DNA from: Clostridia bacterium
GTDB lineage: Bacteria > Bacillota > Clostridia > Lachnospirales > Lachnospiraceae
Direction of reading: 5' to 3'
DNA: 64,000 nucleotides
NCBI GenBank assembly: GCA_910574255.1
Contig: CAJTAK010000016.1
Coordinates: 1 to 64,000, forward strand
The notes under the pieces were generated by a model. The model had not been told where the DNA came from, made no database searches, and saw only the letters and a program-made list of their open reading frames with translations. Positions 33,480 to 42,972 of this stretch are shown here, piece by piece; the first letter of the stretch is position 1, and each line of letters starts with the position of its first letter. A program made the translations under genes and the position numbers.

Positions 33480-34094
33480 ATGGGACATAGAGAGAGATTA
33501 CGACAAGTTATAAAAGATGAAGCGGAAACCATATTAAAGATTGCAGATGAAGTAGACTATGCAGTATTAGACCAGATTACAGAACTGTTTTGTTCTGTAA
33601 AAGGTAACAGCAAGAAAGTAATTTTGGCAGGATGCGGAACTGCAGGCATGGCCGCAAAAAGAATTGCACACACATTAAGTGTGGTGGAAATCCCAGCCTT
33701 TTTTCTGTCCCCGGCAGACTCGATTCATGGCGGAATGGGGGTTATGCAGGAAGGTGACATTTTAATTCTTATCAGTAAAAGCGGTAATACAACAGAGATT
33801 TTAAATTACTTACCGGCAGCAAAGAAAAAAGGATTACGTATTATAGGTGTTACAGAAAACGAAGAATCTGGTTTGGGAAAAGGCTGCGATATCCTATTAA
33901 AAGTTAAGATTGAAAGAGAACCAGATCAATGGGGAATTGTTTCTTCTGCCAGCACGCTTGCATTTATTTCTGTTTTTGATGCTATAGCGCTTACAGCAAT
34001 GGAAGAGACACACTATACAAAAGAAGAATTTTATCTGATTCATACAGGTGGCGGCGTTGGAGATATTTTGCGGAAAGAGGGCATTGGGAAGTAA
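33480..34094 (+). CDS. SIS-domain phosphosugar isomerase
   Basis: A 204-residue single SIS-domain protein (VILAGCGTAGMAAKRIAHTL, GDILILISKSGNTTEIL) of the KdsD/GutQ or 6-phospho-3-hexuloisomerase kind, without CBS domains. Aldose-ketose phosphosugar isomerisation is the usual activity. The ATG at 33480 has a nearby AGGAAAAGG site. It sits at the end of the first catabolic block, before the transporter genes. Confidence 0.85.
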   Translation: MGHRERLRQVIKDEAETILKIADEVDYAVLDQITELFCSVKGNSKKVILAGCGTAGMAAKRIAHTLSVVEIPAFFLSPADSIHGGMGVMQEGDILILISKSGNTTEILNYLPAAKKKGLRIIGVTENEESGLGKGCDILLKVKIEREPDQWGIVSSASTLAFISVFDAIALTAMEETHYTKEEFYLIHTGGGVGDILRKEGIGK

Positions 34095-34126
34095 GCCCGG
34101 TGCTGCTTGGAGTTTTAACAGGTAGC

Positions 34127-34143
34127 ATAACCGTCACGGTTAT
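34127..34143. promoter_or_regulatory. Perfect 17-base palindrome upstream of the transporter
   Basis: ATAACCGT, C, ACGGTTAT (34127-34143), 117 bases before the binding protein gene. It could be an operator or a short mRNA hairpin; it does not match the cre consensus. Confidence 0.45.
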
Positions 34144-34259
34144 AAGGTTTAGATAAATTACCTTCAAAAATGAGGGAGTTTATAAAGAGGGAATCCTAGA
34201 AATCACAAAAAACTGGAGATTCCGGGAGCGTTCCAAAACAATTAAGGAGGAAAATAACT

Positions 34260-35354
34260 ATGAAGAAAATGAAACAAATGGCTGCATTTCTATTAACCTT
34301 AACAATGGTTTTTGCTTTGGCTGCCTGTGGCAAAAGTGAGCCTGAACCAGAAACTGCTGCACCAGCAGAAGAGTCAGTCTCTGCAGAGGAAGCTGCACCG
34401 GCAGAAGGAGCTGAAGCTGCTGCAGATGACTTTGATCCTACAAAGTATCAGCTTGGCATTGTTATGATGCTGAAAAACCATCCAGTTCATCGTATGGTAC
34501 AGCTTGGCTTTATGCAGGCTGCGGAGGATCTGGGATACACAGATGTTCAGGTGGTTGGTACCGAGGGAACTGACATGAACGAAGTCTATGCTTTAGCTGA
34601 GGCATTTGCCACTACTGGAGGCGATGCGGCCCTTCTATGGTATCTGGACGAGTCTTGTTATCCTTCTTTGAAGACTTTGAAAGAAGCTGGCATGATTACC
34701 GGTATTCCGCATTTCAAGTTTGATCCGATTCCGGAAGGACTTGACTTTGGTATGGCTTGTAATCCGGAGACTTTCGGACGTGAGTGTGCTGATTTTATTG
34801 CTGAAAGAATTGAAGGCCAGACAGGTAGTATTGCTCTGTGTCAGAATAATAAAAATGTTACGGAGAACGCTGCAACCGACGCATTCATTGCCCGTATAGA
34901 GGAATTGAATCTTGAAGGTGTAAAGTGTTTGCCTGTTGAACTTCTGGGAGCAGATGTTGATAGCGGGACAAATCTGGCGACTGCTATTATTCAAAAGAAT
35001 GATGACCTGATTGCTACTTTTTCTACAATGGGCGAAGGGTTGCAGATATGGGCAAATGCATCTGAGAAAAGCGGCATGACTCCGGATGATCTTGTGATTG
35101 TTGGTATGGACTACACAGAGGCCAATCTGGCTTTGCTTAATGACGGCAAGGTAGATGCGCTTGTTGCCCAGCCCCTCTATGACGAAGCTTATAAGACTAT
35201 GGAATACATTGATACAATGCTTCGCAGCGGAACGGTTCCGGAGTGGACTGATTTGGATGCTCCACTGGTGTATCAGGGCGGAGAAGGCGCACATGATCCG
35301 GATTACTATAATGGCCTGATTGAAGAAGTGAAGACATGGTTTGGTGAGGAATAA
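34260..35354 (+). CDS. Sugar ABC transporter substrate-binding lipoprotein
   Basis: A 364-residue lipoprotein: signal peptide ending in LAAC (Cys22), an Ala/Glu-rich linker to about residue 60, then a periplasmic-binding/LacI-like fold (YQLGIVMMLKNHPVH; VIVGMDYTEANLALLNDGKVDALVAQP). This class pairs with RbsA-type ATPases for import of pentoses, autoinducers or sugar acids; the ligand cannot be read off. A strong AAGGAGG site precedes the ATG. A hairpin after the gene (35377-35414) should raise its expression above the membrane parts. Confidence 0.9.
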   Translation: MKKMKQMAAFLLTLTMVFALAACGKSEPEPETAAPAEESVSAEEAAPAEGAEAAADDFDPTKYQLGIVMMLKNHPVHRMVQLGFMQAAEDLGYTDVQVVGTEGTDMNEVYALAEAFATTGGDAALLWYLDESCYPSLKTLKEAGMITGIPHFKFDPIPEGLDFGMACNPETFGRECADFIAERIEGQTGSIALCQNNKNVTENAATDAFIARIEELNLEGVKCLPVELLGADVDSGTNLATAIIQKNDDLIATFSTMGEGLQIWANASEKSGMTPDDLVIVGMDYTEANLALLNDGKVDALVAQPLYDEAYKTMEYIDTMLRSGTVPEWTDLDAPLVYQGGEGAHDPDYYNGLIEEVKTWFGEE

Positions 35355-35376
35355 TTGTTTTATTAATATGACATAA

Positions 35377-35418
35377 TTTAAACTTCCCACACCAAACGGT
35401 ATGGGAAGTTTAAATTTT
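35377..35418 (+). terminator. Attenuating hairpin between binding protein and ATPase genes
   Basis: A 17-bp stem with one mismatch (35377-35393 with 35398-35414), four-base loop and four T. It is typical of the partial terminator or RNA-stabilising structure after substrate-binding protein genes. Confidence 0.75.
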
Positions 35419-35478
35419 AATAGAGTCAATTCTTCAGTGTATGCGAATGCGCAACTAGAAAAAATGAAAGGTGTTTTC

Positions 35479-37035
35479 ATGGGAAAATACGTATTAGAAG
35501 CAATAGGAATTACAAAGGTTTTTCCGGGAGTTTTGGCTAATGACAACGTGAACCTGTCCGCTATGAAAGGAGAGGTGCTGGGGCTCATTGGTGAGAACGG
35601 TGCCGGAAAATCGACACTTTTAAAAATTTTGAACGGTGTTTATCCGGCAGGAACATATAAAGGGGTCTTAAAGATTGATGGAGAAGAAGTACGGCCGACA
35701 GATCCCAATCATGCATCAAAGCTTGGAATCAGCTTCGTCCCACAGGAGATTAGTGTACTGAGCAATATGAGCGTAGCAGAGAACATGTTTATCGGCGATT
35801 TGACCCTGGGGAAAAAAGGAAAAATTATAAACAGGACAAAAATGAACCAGCGTGCACAGGCGGTTCTGAAAGAGAACAACATTGCCCTTGATATGAATGC
35901 AGATGTTCGAAAACTCAGTGTAGGTCAGCAGCAGCTGTTGATGATTGCAAAAGCCTTGTCTGGCAATCCGAAGATTTTGATTCTGGATGAGCCCACAACA
36001 TCCTTGTCTTCAGCAGATGTAGAGCGATTGTTCCAGGTTGTATTGTCATTGAAAGAAAAGGGTACCTGTATTATTTTTGTTACTCATAAAATGGAAGAAA
36101 TTTTACAGCTTACGGATCGCGTCTGTGTATTGAGAGACGGAAAAAATGTGGGCTTATTCAGCAGAGAAGAGTACGATAAAGATAAAATCATTGAGGCAAT
36201 GATTGGACGCCAGATTTCAACCATGTATCCGGAACGGAATGTGGAAATTGGTGAACTTCTTTTGGAGGTAAAGGATCTATCAGTAGATCATCCGTACATT
36301 GCTAACAGGAAGTTAATTCGAGATATTTCATTTCAGGTTCACAGAGGTGAAGTAGTGGGGTTGGCTGGGTTAGTTGGTGCAGGCAGATCTGAGGTTGCAC
36401 AGTCCATTTTCGGCATGATGGGTAAAACCACAGGTACAATGACGCTGGACGGGAAGAAACTTTCCATACACAGCCCGGCGGATGCAATGAAAAATGGCAT
36501 AGCACTTGTCACAGAAGATCGGAAAAAATTTGGATTAGTGCACATCTGGAGCATTATGAAGAATATTACTCTTTCCAACTTGAAGGAGATGTCTTCCTTT
36601 AAGGTGCTGATTTCAAAAAAGACAGAGCAGACTCGTGCAAAAAAATATTTTGACTATCTGCGTATAAAAGCTCCCACTATGCGGACCCGGGTAGATACGC
36701 TTAGCGGCGGTAATCAGCAGAAGGTTGTTATTGCACGTTCTTTGAATTCGGAACCTGAACTGGTTATGCTGGATGAGCCAACGAAAGGCATTGATGTAGG
36801 AGCTAAGTATGAAATCTATAATTTTATTAATGAAATGGCCGCACAGGGGAAGGGACAAATCATGATCTCATCTGAACTGCCGGAATTAATGGCAATGTGT
36901 GACCGATTTATCGTTATGGCGGAAGGGAGAATTGTGGGTGAAGTGTCAAAAGAGGATGCGAGCACTGCAAAGATTATGGAGTATGCTGTAACTACCTTTA
37001 AGAAAAGGGGTGAGATTCGTGAAAATGAAAGCTAG
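35479..37035 (+). CDS. RbsA/XylG-type sugar ABC transporter ATPase (double domain)
   Basis: A 518-residue protein with two ABC domains. Domain 1 has GENGAGKST, the signature LSVGQQQ and ILDEPTTSL. Domain 2 has the degenerate Walker A GLVGAGRSE, normal for this family, the signature LSGGNQQK and MLDEPTKGID. It energises carbohydrate uptake (CUT2 family). ATG 35479 is chosen from AAAGG upstream. The end overlaps the first permease start by 17 bases. Confidence 0.93.
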   Translation: MGKYVLEAIGITKVFPGVLANDNVNLSAMKGEVLGLIGENGAGKSTLLKILNGVYPAGTYKGVLKIDGEEVRPTDPNHASKLGISFVPQEISVLSNMSVAENMFIGDLTLGKKGKIINRTKMNQRAQAVLKENNIALDMNADVRKLSVGQQQLLMIAKALSGNPKILILDEPTTSLSSADVERLFQVVLSLKEKGTCIIFVTHKMEEILQLTDRVCVLRDGKNVGLFSREEYDKDKIIEAMIGRQISTMYPERNVEIGELLLEVKDLSVDHPYIANRKLIRDISFQVHRGEVVGLAGLVGAGRSEVAQSIFGMMGKTTGTMTLDGKKLSIHSPADAMKNGIALVTEDRKKFGLVHIWSIMKNITLSNLKEMSSFKVLISKKTEQTRAKKYFDYLRIKAPTMRTRVDTLSGGNQQKVVIARSLNSEPELVMLDEPTKGIDVGAKYEIYNFINEMAAQGKGQIMISSELPELMAMCDRFIVMAEGRIVGEVSKEDASTAKIMEYAVTTFKKRGEIRENES

Positions 37036-38011
37036 TGGTGCAGAAATCAGGAAGCGTCTGATAAGAATTCTTTTGACTCCCGAAATTGGTATCCTGATTC
37101 CTCTTTTGTTGCTGATTTTTTATACAGGATATCAAAAACCAGCATTTTTGAGCATAAATAATTTTGCTGTTATTTTGCGATATGCAACATTTATGGGTAT
37201 CATCTGTGTGGGACAGGCTCTTGTCATTATGACAGGTGAGGTGGATATATCTCTTGGCTCTAATCTTTGTTTTTGCGGCATTGTGTTTGGCACATGTTCC
37301 ATGACACTGGGCCTGCCAGGGGCAGTATCTATCATTATAGCAATTTTGGCAGGAGCCTTCATGGGTGTGATTAACGGATTTTTAGTAGCAAAGGTCGGCT
37401 TGATCAACTTCATTGCCACATTGTCCACACAGTATCTATGTCAGGGACTTGCTACTGCCATCTCAAATGGGGCTGTGCTGGCTCCGCTGGCAGATTCATT
37501 CTATAAATTCGGCGCTATGCGCCCTCTGAAGCTTTCGTGGCCGTTTTTCATCTTTGTAGCTATTTTTATTTTTATGGAAATTATGGTCCGCAAATCAAAA
37601 GCAGGCCGTCAAATTCAGGCAGTAGGCGGAAATATGGATGCAGCTTATTGCAGCGGAATCAATGTGGTGAAAGTAAAATGGATGGTTTATGTCCTTGCCG
37701 GGGCTCTTGCTGGTGTTGCAGGCGTTCTGATGTCTATCGATCAGGCATCCTCCAGCCCTACAGCAGGTATTGGCCTGGAATTCCGCGCTGTTGCAGCTTG
37801 TGCAGCCGGCGGAATCAGTATGCAGGGCGGAACAGGAAGTATTCTAGGATGTGGCATTGGCATTCTTTTGATCTATGTATTGCAGAACAGCCTTCAGATC
37901 CTGGGGGTCCAGTCTAACTGGCAGATGATAGCAATGGGCGTTATTCTGGTTATGTCAGTATTGTTTGATTTAACAAAGAAAAAATTAGTTGCTGCGGACA
38001 GCATAAATTAA
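37019..38011 (+). CDS. CUT2-type ABC transporter permease 1
   Basis: A 330-residue integral membrane protein of the RbsC/XylH family with about eight to ten membrane segments and the conserved MTGEVDISLG and AVGGNMDAAYCSGINV blocks. GTG 37019 is chosen from AAAAGGGG eight bases upstream; GTG 37010 and ATG 37025 are alternatives. It is paired with a second, distinct permease, so the channel is probably a heterodimer. Confidence 0.9.
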   Translation: MKMKASGAEIRKRLIRILLTPEIGILIPLLLLIFYTGYQKPAFLSINNFAVILRYATFMGIICVGQALVIMTGEVDISLGSNLCFCGIVFGTCSMTLGLPGAVSIIIAILAGAFMGVINGFLVAKVGLINFIATLSTQYLCQGLATAISNGAVLAPLADSFYKFGAMRPLKLSWPFFIFVAIFIFMEIMVRKSKAGRQIQAVGGNMDAAYCSGINVVKVKWMVYVLAGALAGVAGVLMSIDQASSSPTAGIGLEFRAVAACAAGGISMQGGTGSILGCGIGILLIYVLQNSLQILGVQSNWQMIAMGVILVMSVLFDLTKKKLVAADSIN

Positions 38012-38023
38012 GGGGTATAGGAT

Positions 38024-39007
38024 ATGAATGAAAAGATAAAAATGAAAAGGCCGTGGCAGAAGCAGTTGGAAAAAATGAATTTTGGAGATTTCAGTGTTGT
38101 AATTCCTCTTTTACTTATTATGATCGTTACAACGGTCATGAATCCTAAATTTCTTGCATGGAGTAACTTTTCTTCCACATTGCAGCTAATGCCGTTTCTG
38201 GCTTTTACAACTTTGGGATTGAGCTTTGCTCTGATCACGGGTACTACCGATCTTTCTGTGGGCCGTGTAACCGGTCTGGCGGGCATGGTATTTGCCTTCT
38301 TTTTAATCAAAAAGGGATGGTCAGTTGCTCCGGCTTTACTGATTTCGCTTTTTATTGGTGCGGTTTTTGGATTTGTTAATGGCTTTATGATTTCGAAAAT
38401 GAATATTCCAGATTTTATTATGACTCTGGGTACGATGTATATTGCAGATGCCATTCGCTATTTGATTACCAATGGTTATCCATTGACCCCGTTGCCTTAT
38501 AATCTTGGTGAATTTGGTGATGCTTCTGTGTTAGGCATGACATGGCCTTTCTGGCTGATGATAATAGCATTTGCTATCGTATTTTTTATACAAAAGAAAA
38601 CGGTATTTGGGAGAAGACTTTATGCCATTGGCGGAAATAAAGAAGTTGCAGCCCTTGCAGGAATCAACGTGGTACGTATGAAAGTTATTGCTTACACCAT
38701 ATGTGGTATTCTGGCAGCAATTGCGGGTGTATTATTGACCATTGATTTGAACAATGCACTGCCACAGAATGGTGACGGCTGGGAATTTAAGGCGGTAGCA
38801 AGCTGTGCGGTGGGCGGAGTTAGCCTGCGGGGAGGAACAGGAACGGCATTAGGAGTGTTTGTAGGTGTATTTATAATCAGGATTCTGGATAATGCTCTGA
38901 TTATGGTTGGCGTTCCGGCGGAATACCAAAAGTGTGCAACAGGCATTGTCTTGGCTACAGCGGTTATGTATGACCTTGCCAAGCAAAAGCGTAAGATTAG
39001 AGAATGA
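38024..39007 (+). CDS. CUT2-type ABC transporter permease 2
   Basis: A 327-residue paralog of the preceding permease with the same family blocks (ITGTTDLSVGRVTGL, AIGGNKEVAALAGINVVRMK, GGVSLRGGTGTALGV). It starts 12 bases after permease 1 with AAGGGG upstream. Two permease genes with one double ATPase and one binding protein make a complete CUT2 importer. Confidence 0.9.
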   Translation: MNEKIKMKRPWQKQLEKMNFGDFSVVIPLLLIMIVTTVMNPKFLAWSNFSSTLQLMPFLAFTTLGLSFALITGTTDLSVGRVTGLAGMVFAFFLIKKGWSVAPALLISLFIGAVFGFVNGFMISKMNIPDFIMTLGTMYIADAIRYLITNGYPLTPLPYNLGEFGDASVLGMTWPFWLMIIAFAIVFFIQKKTVFGRRLYAIGGNKEVAALAGINVVRMKVIAYTICGILAAIAGVLLTIDLNNALPQNGDGWEFKAVASCAVGGVSLRGGTGTALGVFVGVFIIRILDNALIMVGVPAEYQKCATGIVLATAVMYDLAKQKRKIRE

Positions 39008-39093
39008 ACAATGTTGCTGTAGATGAGATTGAGGATAAGAGAATAGAGCTTTTAAATTGATGTTTTGCCAAAAGAATAGGAGAGCAAGGATTC

Positions 39094-40080
39094 ATGAAGA
39101 CGAAAATTTGTATTTATATGCCGGATTTTGGACAAGATTACAGCCGTCAAATGAAGGATTTAGAGGAAGCGGGTTTTGAAGTTGTATGGAAAAAGGAGCA
39201 TGCACAGACTCAGGATCCCAAGATACTGATTGAGGATGTGAAGGGGTATAACTGTGTAGTAGCTGCATCAGAAAATTGGGGAAGTGTTTCCTTAGAAGGT
39301 GTATCGGATTCTTTGAAGCTCATTGCGCGGCATGGTGTGGGTGTGGACAATATTGATATTCTTTATGCTACAAAAAAGGGGATTGCCGTTACCAGCGCAC
39401 CAGGACAATTATCATTATCTGTGGCAGAGGCGGCGCTTGCACTGGCTCTTTCATGCATTCGCCGAGTAACAAAATATGACAGAGAAATCCGCGGCGGTCT
39501 ATACCGCTCTGTTATGACTTCCTGTCTTAGCGGAAAGACATTTGGATTGTTAGGATTTGGGGCCATTGCACAGGAATTGGCCCGGCTGCTCCAGCCATTT
39601 CACTGCCGTTTGCTGGCTTATGATGTGTTCTTTAATCCGGAAGTGGCCGATGGATTAAATGTTGAGATGGTTGGACTTGATACTCTTTGCAGAGAAAGTG
39701 ATGTGATTAGTCTTCATATTCCGTGTAATGATGAGACACAGGGCATGATCAATGCAGAATTTTTAAATAAGATGAAGTCTACAGCATTTCTTGTAAACAC
39801 TAGCCGCGGCGGTGTGATTGTTGAAGAGGATCTATATGAAGCATTGGAGGCAGGTGTGATTGCAGGGGCAGGGTTGGATGTTTTTGCTGCGGAACATACA
39901 GAACAGCGCAGCATACTGTTTACATGTGAGAATGCAGTACTGAATCCGCATTCGGCGGCTAATACAAGAGAGGCACTTGGAGCAATCATGGATTGCTGTG
40001 TTCGCAGTATCAAGGCGTTCTTTGCTGGAGAGGAACCATTTGGTCTGCTGAATCCGGATTATAAAAAATATGTTTGCTGA
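39094..40080 (+). CDS. D-isomer-specific 2-hydroxyacid dehydrogenase
   Basis: A 328-residue NAD-dependent dehydrogenase of the SerA/GyaR group: ARHGVGVDNID, nucleotide motif GLLGFGAIAQEL (GxGxxA, Ala in place of the third Gly), catalytic Arg in NTSRGGVIVEEDLYEAL and His in NPHSAANT. It converts a 2-hydroxy acid to a 2-keto acid or the reverse. Its presence supports a sugar-acid substrate for the pathway. Good ribosome binding site. It overlaps the neighbouring open frame, but the next gene's real start is 40095. Confidence 0.88.
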   Translation: MKTKICIYMPDFGQDYSRQMKDLEEAGFEVVWKKEHAQTQDPKILIEDVKGYNCVVAASENWGSVSLEGVSDSLKLIARHGVGVDNIDILYATKKGIAVTSAPGQLSLSVAEAALALALSCIRRVTKYDREIRGGLYRSVMTSCLSGKTFGLLGFGAIAQELARLLQPFHCRLLAYDVFFNPEVADGLNVEMVGLDTLCRESDVISLHIPCNDETQGMINAEFLNKMKSTAFLVNTSRGGVIVEEDLYEALEAGVIAGAGLDVFAAEHTEQRSILFTCENAVLNPHSAANTREALGAIMDCCVRSIKAFFAGEEPFGLLNPDYKKYVC

Positions 40081-40094
40081 AGGGAGGGGATTTC

Positions 40095-41132
40095 GTGAAA
40101 AGTATGGTTGTTTATGGTCCGAAGGATATTCGGCTGATTGAAGAGCCTATGCCGGAGCCGAAGGATGATGATGTTATCACTGAGGTAAAATTTGTGGGTG
40201 TATGTGGTACGGATAAGTCAGTCTATGAAGGTACAATAGGGTATTTGAAGACCGGTCTTATGAAATATCCTATACGCCTGGGCCATGAATGGTCAGGGAT
40301 TGTATGCAGAGTTGGAAAAAATGTGACCAAATTTAAACCAGGAGACCGTGTTTGCGGTGACAATGTAGTAACATGCGGAAAATGTGAGAATTGCAAATCA
40401 GGTAATTATGCATTTTGTGAAAATCTGCGTGCTCTTGGCTCTGTGTATACCTGGCCTGGTGCATATACCCAATATATGTGTATGCCGGAAAAACATATGT
40501 ATAAGCTGCCTGATTCTGTGAAACTGGAATACGGAGCATTGATTGAACCGGCAGCTACAGGCTTATATACTGCTGTAAATGGCAGAATTAAGCCCGGATG
40601 TACAGTAGTGGTGCATGGAACAGGCCTTATTGGACTGGTAGCTGCCCAATGTGCAAAGCATCTGGGCGCCAGTACTGTTATTGTAACCGGCAGGAAACGA
40701 GAAAAATTGGAAGTGGCCAGACAACTGGGAGCAGACTATACCTTCTCTTGGATTGAGGAAGATGTAACAGCAGCGATTTTAAAAGTAACAAACAACAAAG
40801 GCGCTGACAGTGTTTTGGAGTCTACAGGTGCGGCACAGGTGCTCTGTGCCTCTCTTGAACAGGTAAAGAGTTCAGGAACTATTAGTGTAATCGGTTCTTA
40901 TGATACGTTGGTCGATGGCTTTGACGCAGATATGATGGTTTTTAAAAATATAACGCTCACCGGTCTGAATGGATGCCCTCATATGTTCCAGCCAATGCTC
41001 AATATGATGGCAGCAGGACAGATTCATATGGAACCGATGGTTACAGATATTTTCCCGCTGGAACAGGCAAAGGAAGCGCTGGAGAAGATGGATCAGGGTG
41101 AAAAAAGAATAAAGATACTTTTGGAGGTTTAA
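40095..41132 (+). CDS. Zinc-dependent alcohol/polyol dehydrogenase
   Basis: A 345-residue medium-chain dehydrogenase (sorbitol/threonine dehydrogenase-like). Catalytic zinc ligands: Cys in GVCGTDKS, His-Glu in GHEWSGIV; structural zinc cysteines in CGKCENCKSGNYAFC. NAD-binding region around GTGLIGLVAAQ. It oxidises a polyol or sugar hydroxyl. GTG 40095 is chosen because GGGAGGGG lies five bases upstream. Confidence 0.9.
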   Translation: MKSMVVYGPKDIRLIEEPMPEPKDDDVITEVKFVGVCGTDKSVYEGTIGYLKTGLMKYPIRLGHEWSGIVCRVGKNVTKFKPGDRVCGDNVVTCGKCENCKSGNYAFCENLRALGSVYTWPGAYTQYMCMPEKHMYKLPDSVKLEYGALIEPAATGLYTAVNGRIKPGCTVVVHGTGLIGLVAAQCAKHLGASTVIVTGRKREKLEVARQLGADYTFSWIEEDVTAAILKVTNNKGADSVLESTGAAQVLCASLEQVKSSGTISVIGSYDTLVDGFDADMMVFKNITLTGLNGCPHMFQPMLNMMAAGQIHMEPMVTDIFPLEQAKEALEKMDQGEKRIKILLEV

Positions 41133-41139
41133 ATACAAT

Positions 41140-41955
41140 ATGAATGCAAAATTGGAAAAAATCAGAGAAAAATTTATAAATAAGGAGCCGGTCTTTGGAT
41201 TTCACATTTTTCTTAGGGAGCCGGATATCAGTGAAGCGGTTGGCAATCTGAATTACGATTTTTTGTGGATCGAGGGTGAGCATACGGCTATTGATCGAAC
41301 GGCGATTCACAATCATATCATGGCTATGAACGGAACGAATGCGGCTTGCTTTGTGCGAGTACCCTGGAATGATCCGGTTTTAGTTAAGCCGGTAGTAGAT
41401 ATGGGACCGGACGGAATTATTTTCCCCATGATCTGTTCAGCAGAGGATGCCAGGCTGGCAGTGGCATCCTGTGAGTATCCGCCTAAAGGAATCCGCGGTT
41501 TTGGCCCTCTTCGTGCAGCTAAGTATGGGCTTATTGGAAATACGGACTATGTTGCATCTGCCTCTCGTGACTGCTTTAAAATTATTCAAATTGAACATAT
41601 TAATGCTTTGAAGGAAATTGATGCGATTCTTGAAGTGGAGGGAATAGATATGGTCGTTTTCGGACCAAATGATCTTTCCGGATCTATGGGTAAGCTGACA
41701 CAGGTGCGCGATCCGGAAGTGATGGATGTTCTGGACCAGTTTGCGGCAGCTTGTGTACGGCATAACATGCCATTTGGCGTATCCATGGGCAGTATTCCGG
41801 AAAATATGCAGGATTGGGTACGCAGAGGGGCCAATTTCCTCTCCCTGGATGGAGATATCTCATCCATTATGGCTGGTGCGCAGGCTACCTTCGCCAAAGC
41901 ACAGGCAGCCTATGGCCTTCAGAGTGACTTGGAGATTAAAAGAGGTGCATATTAA
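41140..41955 (+). CDS. HpcH/HpaI-family aldolase
   Basis: A 271-residue metal-dependent aldolase: FLWIEGEHTAID, the GIIFPMICSAEDAR and RGFGPLRAA blocks, IQIEHINALKEID and VFGPNDLSGSMG with the metal-binding Glu/Asp. It cleaves 2-keto-3-deoxy acids to pyruvate or glyoxylate plus an aldehyde. With the hydroxyacid dehydrogenase and lactonase it points to sugar-acid breakdown. GGAGG precedes the ATG. It overlaps the next start by one base. Confidence 0.9.
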   Translation: MNAKLEKIREKFINKEPVFGFHIFLREPDISEAVGNLNYDFLWIEGEHTAIDRTAIHNHIMAMNGTNAACFVRVPWNDPVLVKPVVDMGPDGIIFPMICSAEDARLAVASCEYPPKGIRGFGPLRAAKYGLIGNTDYVASASRDCFKIIQIEHINALKEIDAILEVEGIDMVVFGPNDLSGSMGKLTQVRDPEVMDVLDQFAAACVRHNMPFGVSMGSIPENMQDWVRRGANFLSLDGDISSIMAGAQATFAKAQAAYGLQSDLEIKRGAY

Positions 41956-42725
41956 TGAATGAAATTATAAAAGAGATCCGAGCTTATACACCGCAAGAAC
42001 AGGAACTGTTAATCTGTTGGACATCGGGGGCAGGATTTATAATTAAAACGGCAAATTGTACTTTGGGAATTGATCTTTTTTTGTCTGATTCTGTACGGGA
42101 GGGGGATACGTATAAACGATTAACGTTGGCGCCTTTTACAGCAGAGGATGTGGAGCTTGATTTTTTGATTATATCCCATGAGCATCCGGACCATTTGGAT
42201 TACGGCAGTGTAAAGCATTTACTGCAAAATGAGAAGACAAAGGTTTTGGCGCCCTCCTGTGTCATAGCGGAGCTTGAAAAGCTGGGTATTTCAAAGGAGC
42301 AGATGGTAAAAATTGACCGAGGTGCTCGTTTCCAGTGTGACCAATTTCAACTGCGAGCAGTGAAGGCAGATCATGGAGAACTGTCACCTCAGGCTATCGG
42401 TGTATTGCTAAGCTTACAGGAGAAAAATGTACTTTTTACTGGGGACACGTGCTATCGAGAGGATTATCGGGAGATGATTCAGCTGCAGGAGAAAATCCAT
42501 GTATTGCTGGTACCGATCAATCCGACTTATGGAAATCCGGGGCCGGAAGGTGCAGCAGCCCTCGCAAGAGATGTAAAGGCAGATGTGGCAATTCCCTGTC
42601 ATTACTGGCTGTTTAAAGAACATGGCGGCGATCCGGGGGCTTTTCTTGAAGCATGCGGTAAGATTGCACCAAAGACCAGATGCAAGATATTGGCAGTAGG
42701 TGAAAGTTTTATATACGGAAATTGA
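41955..42725 (+). CDS. UlaG-like metallo-beta-lactamase-fold lactonase
   Basis: A 256-residue MBL-fold hydrolase with HEHPDHLDYG (the HxHxDH zinc motif), later His in ADHGE, Asp in TGDTCY and the terminal PCHYW. UlaG opens L-ascorbate-6-phosphate lactone; a lactone of the operon's sugar acid is a fair substrate here. It is the last gene before a strong terminator and overlaps the aldolase stop. Confidence 0.82.
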   Translation: MNEIIKEIRAYTPQEQELLICWTSGAGFIIKTANCTLGIDLFLSDSVREGDTYKRLTLAPFTAEDVELDFLIISHEHPDHLDYGSVKHLLQNEKTKVLAPSCVIAELEKLGISKEQMVKIDRGARFQCDQFQLRAVKADHGELSPQAIGVLLSLQEKNVLFTGDTCYREDYREMIQLQEKIHVLLVPINPTYGNPGPEGAAALARDVKADVAIPCHYWLFKEHGGDPGAFLEACGKIAPKTRCKILAVGESFIYGN

Positions 42726-42753
42726 GATAGAAATAATGTTATAGATTATGAAT

Positions 42754-42793
42754 AAAACGCTCCTGGCAGCTCTTAAGCCAGGAGCGTTTTTTT
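42754..42793 (+). terminator. Terminator of the sugar operon
   Basis: A 14-bp perfect stem AAAACGCTCCTGGC / GCCAGGAGCGTTTT (42754-42767 with 42777-42790) and a T-run. Confidence 0.92.
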
Positions 42794-42820
42794 GACTAAA
42801 TGGGACAACCTATTTATAAT
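42792..42820 (+). promoter_or_regulatory. Predicted promoter of the hybrid kinase gene
   Basis: TTGACT (42792-42797), 17-base spacer, TATAAT (42815-42820), directly behind the sugar operon terminator. Confidence 0.7.
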
Positions 42821-42972
42821 ACAGAGTATTTTGCGAATATGCAGGTAGAATTCTTAAAGATATTAAACGGGCAATTGGAAAAAGCAGAGCATCTATTGAT
42901 CCAAAAGAAAAAATAAAGTATGATAATAAAGAATGACTATTTATCATATGGAAAGCACAGGGGGAATAGGAG

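Noticed and set aside
34635-35588. 317-codon open frame opposite the binding protein gene
   Set aside because: Antisense shadow of a clear lipoprotein gene; no domain or start signal.
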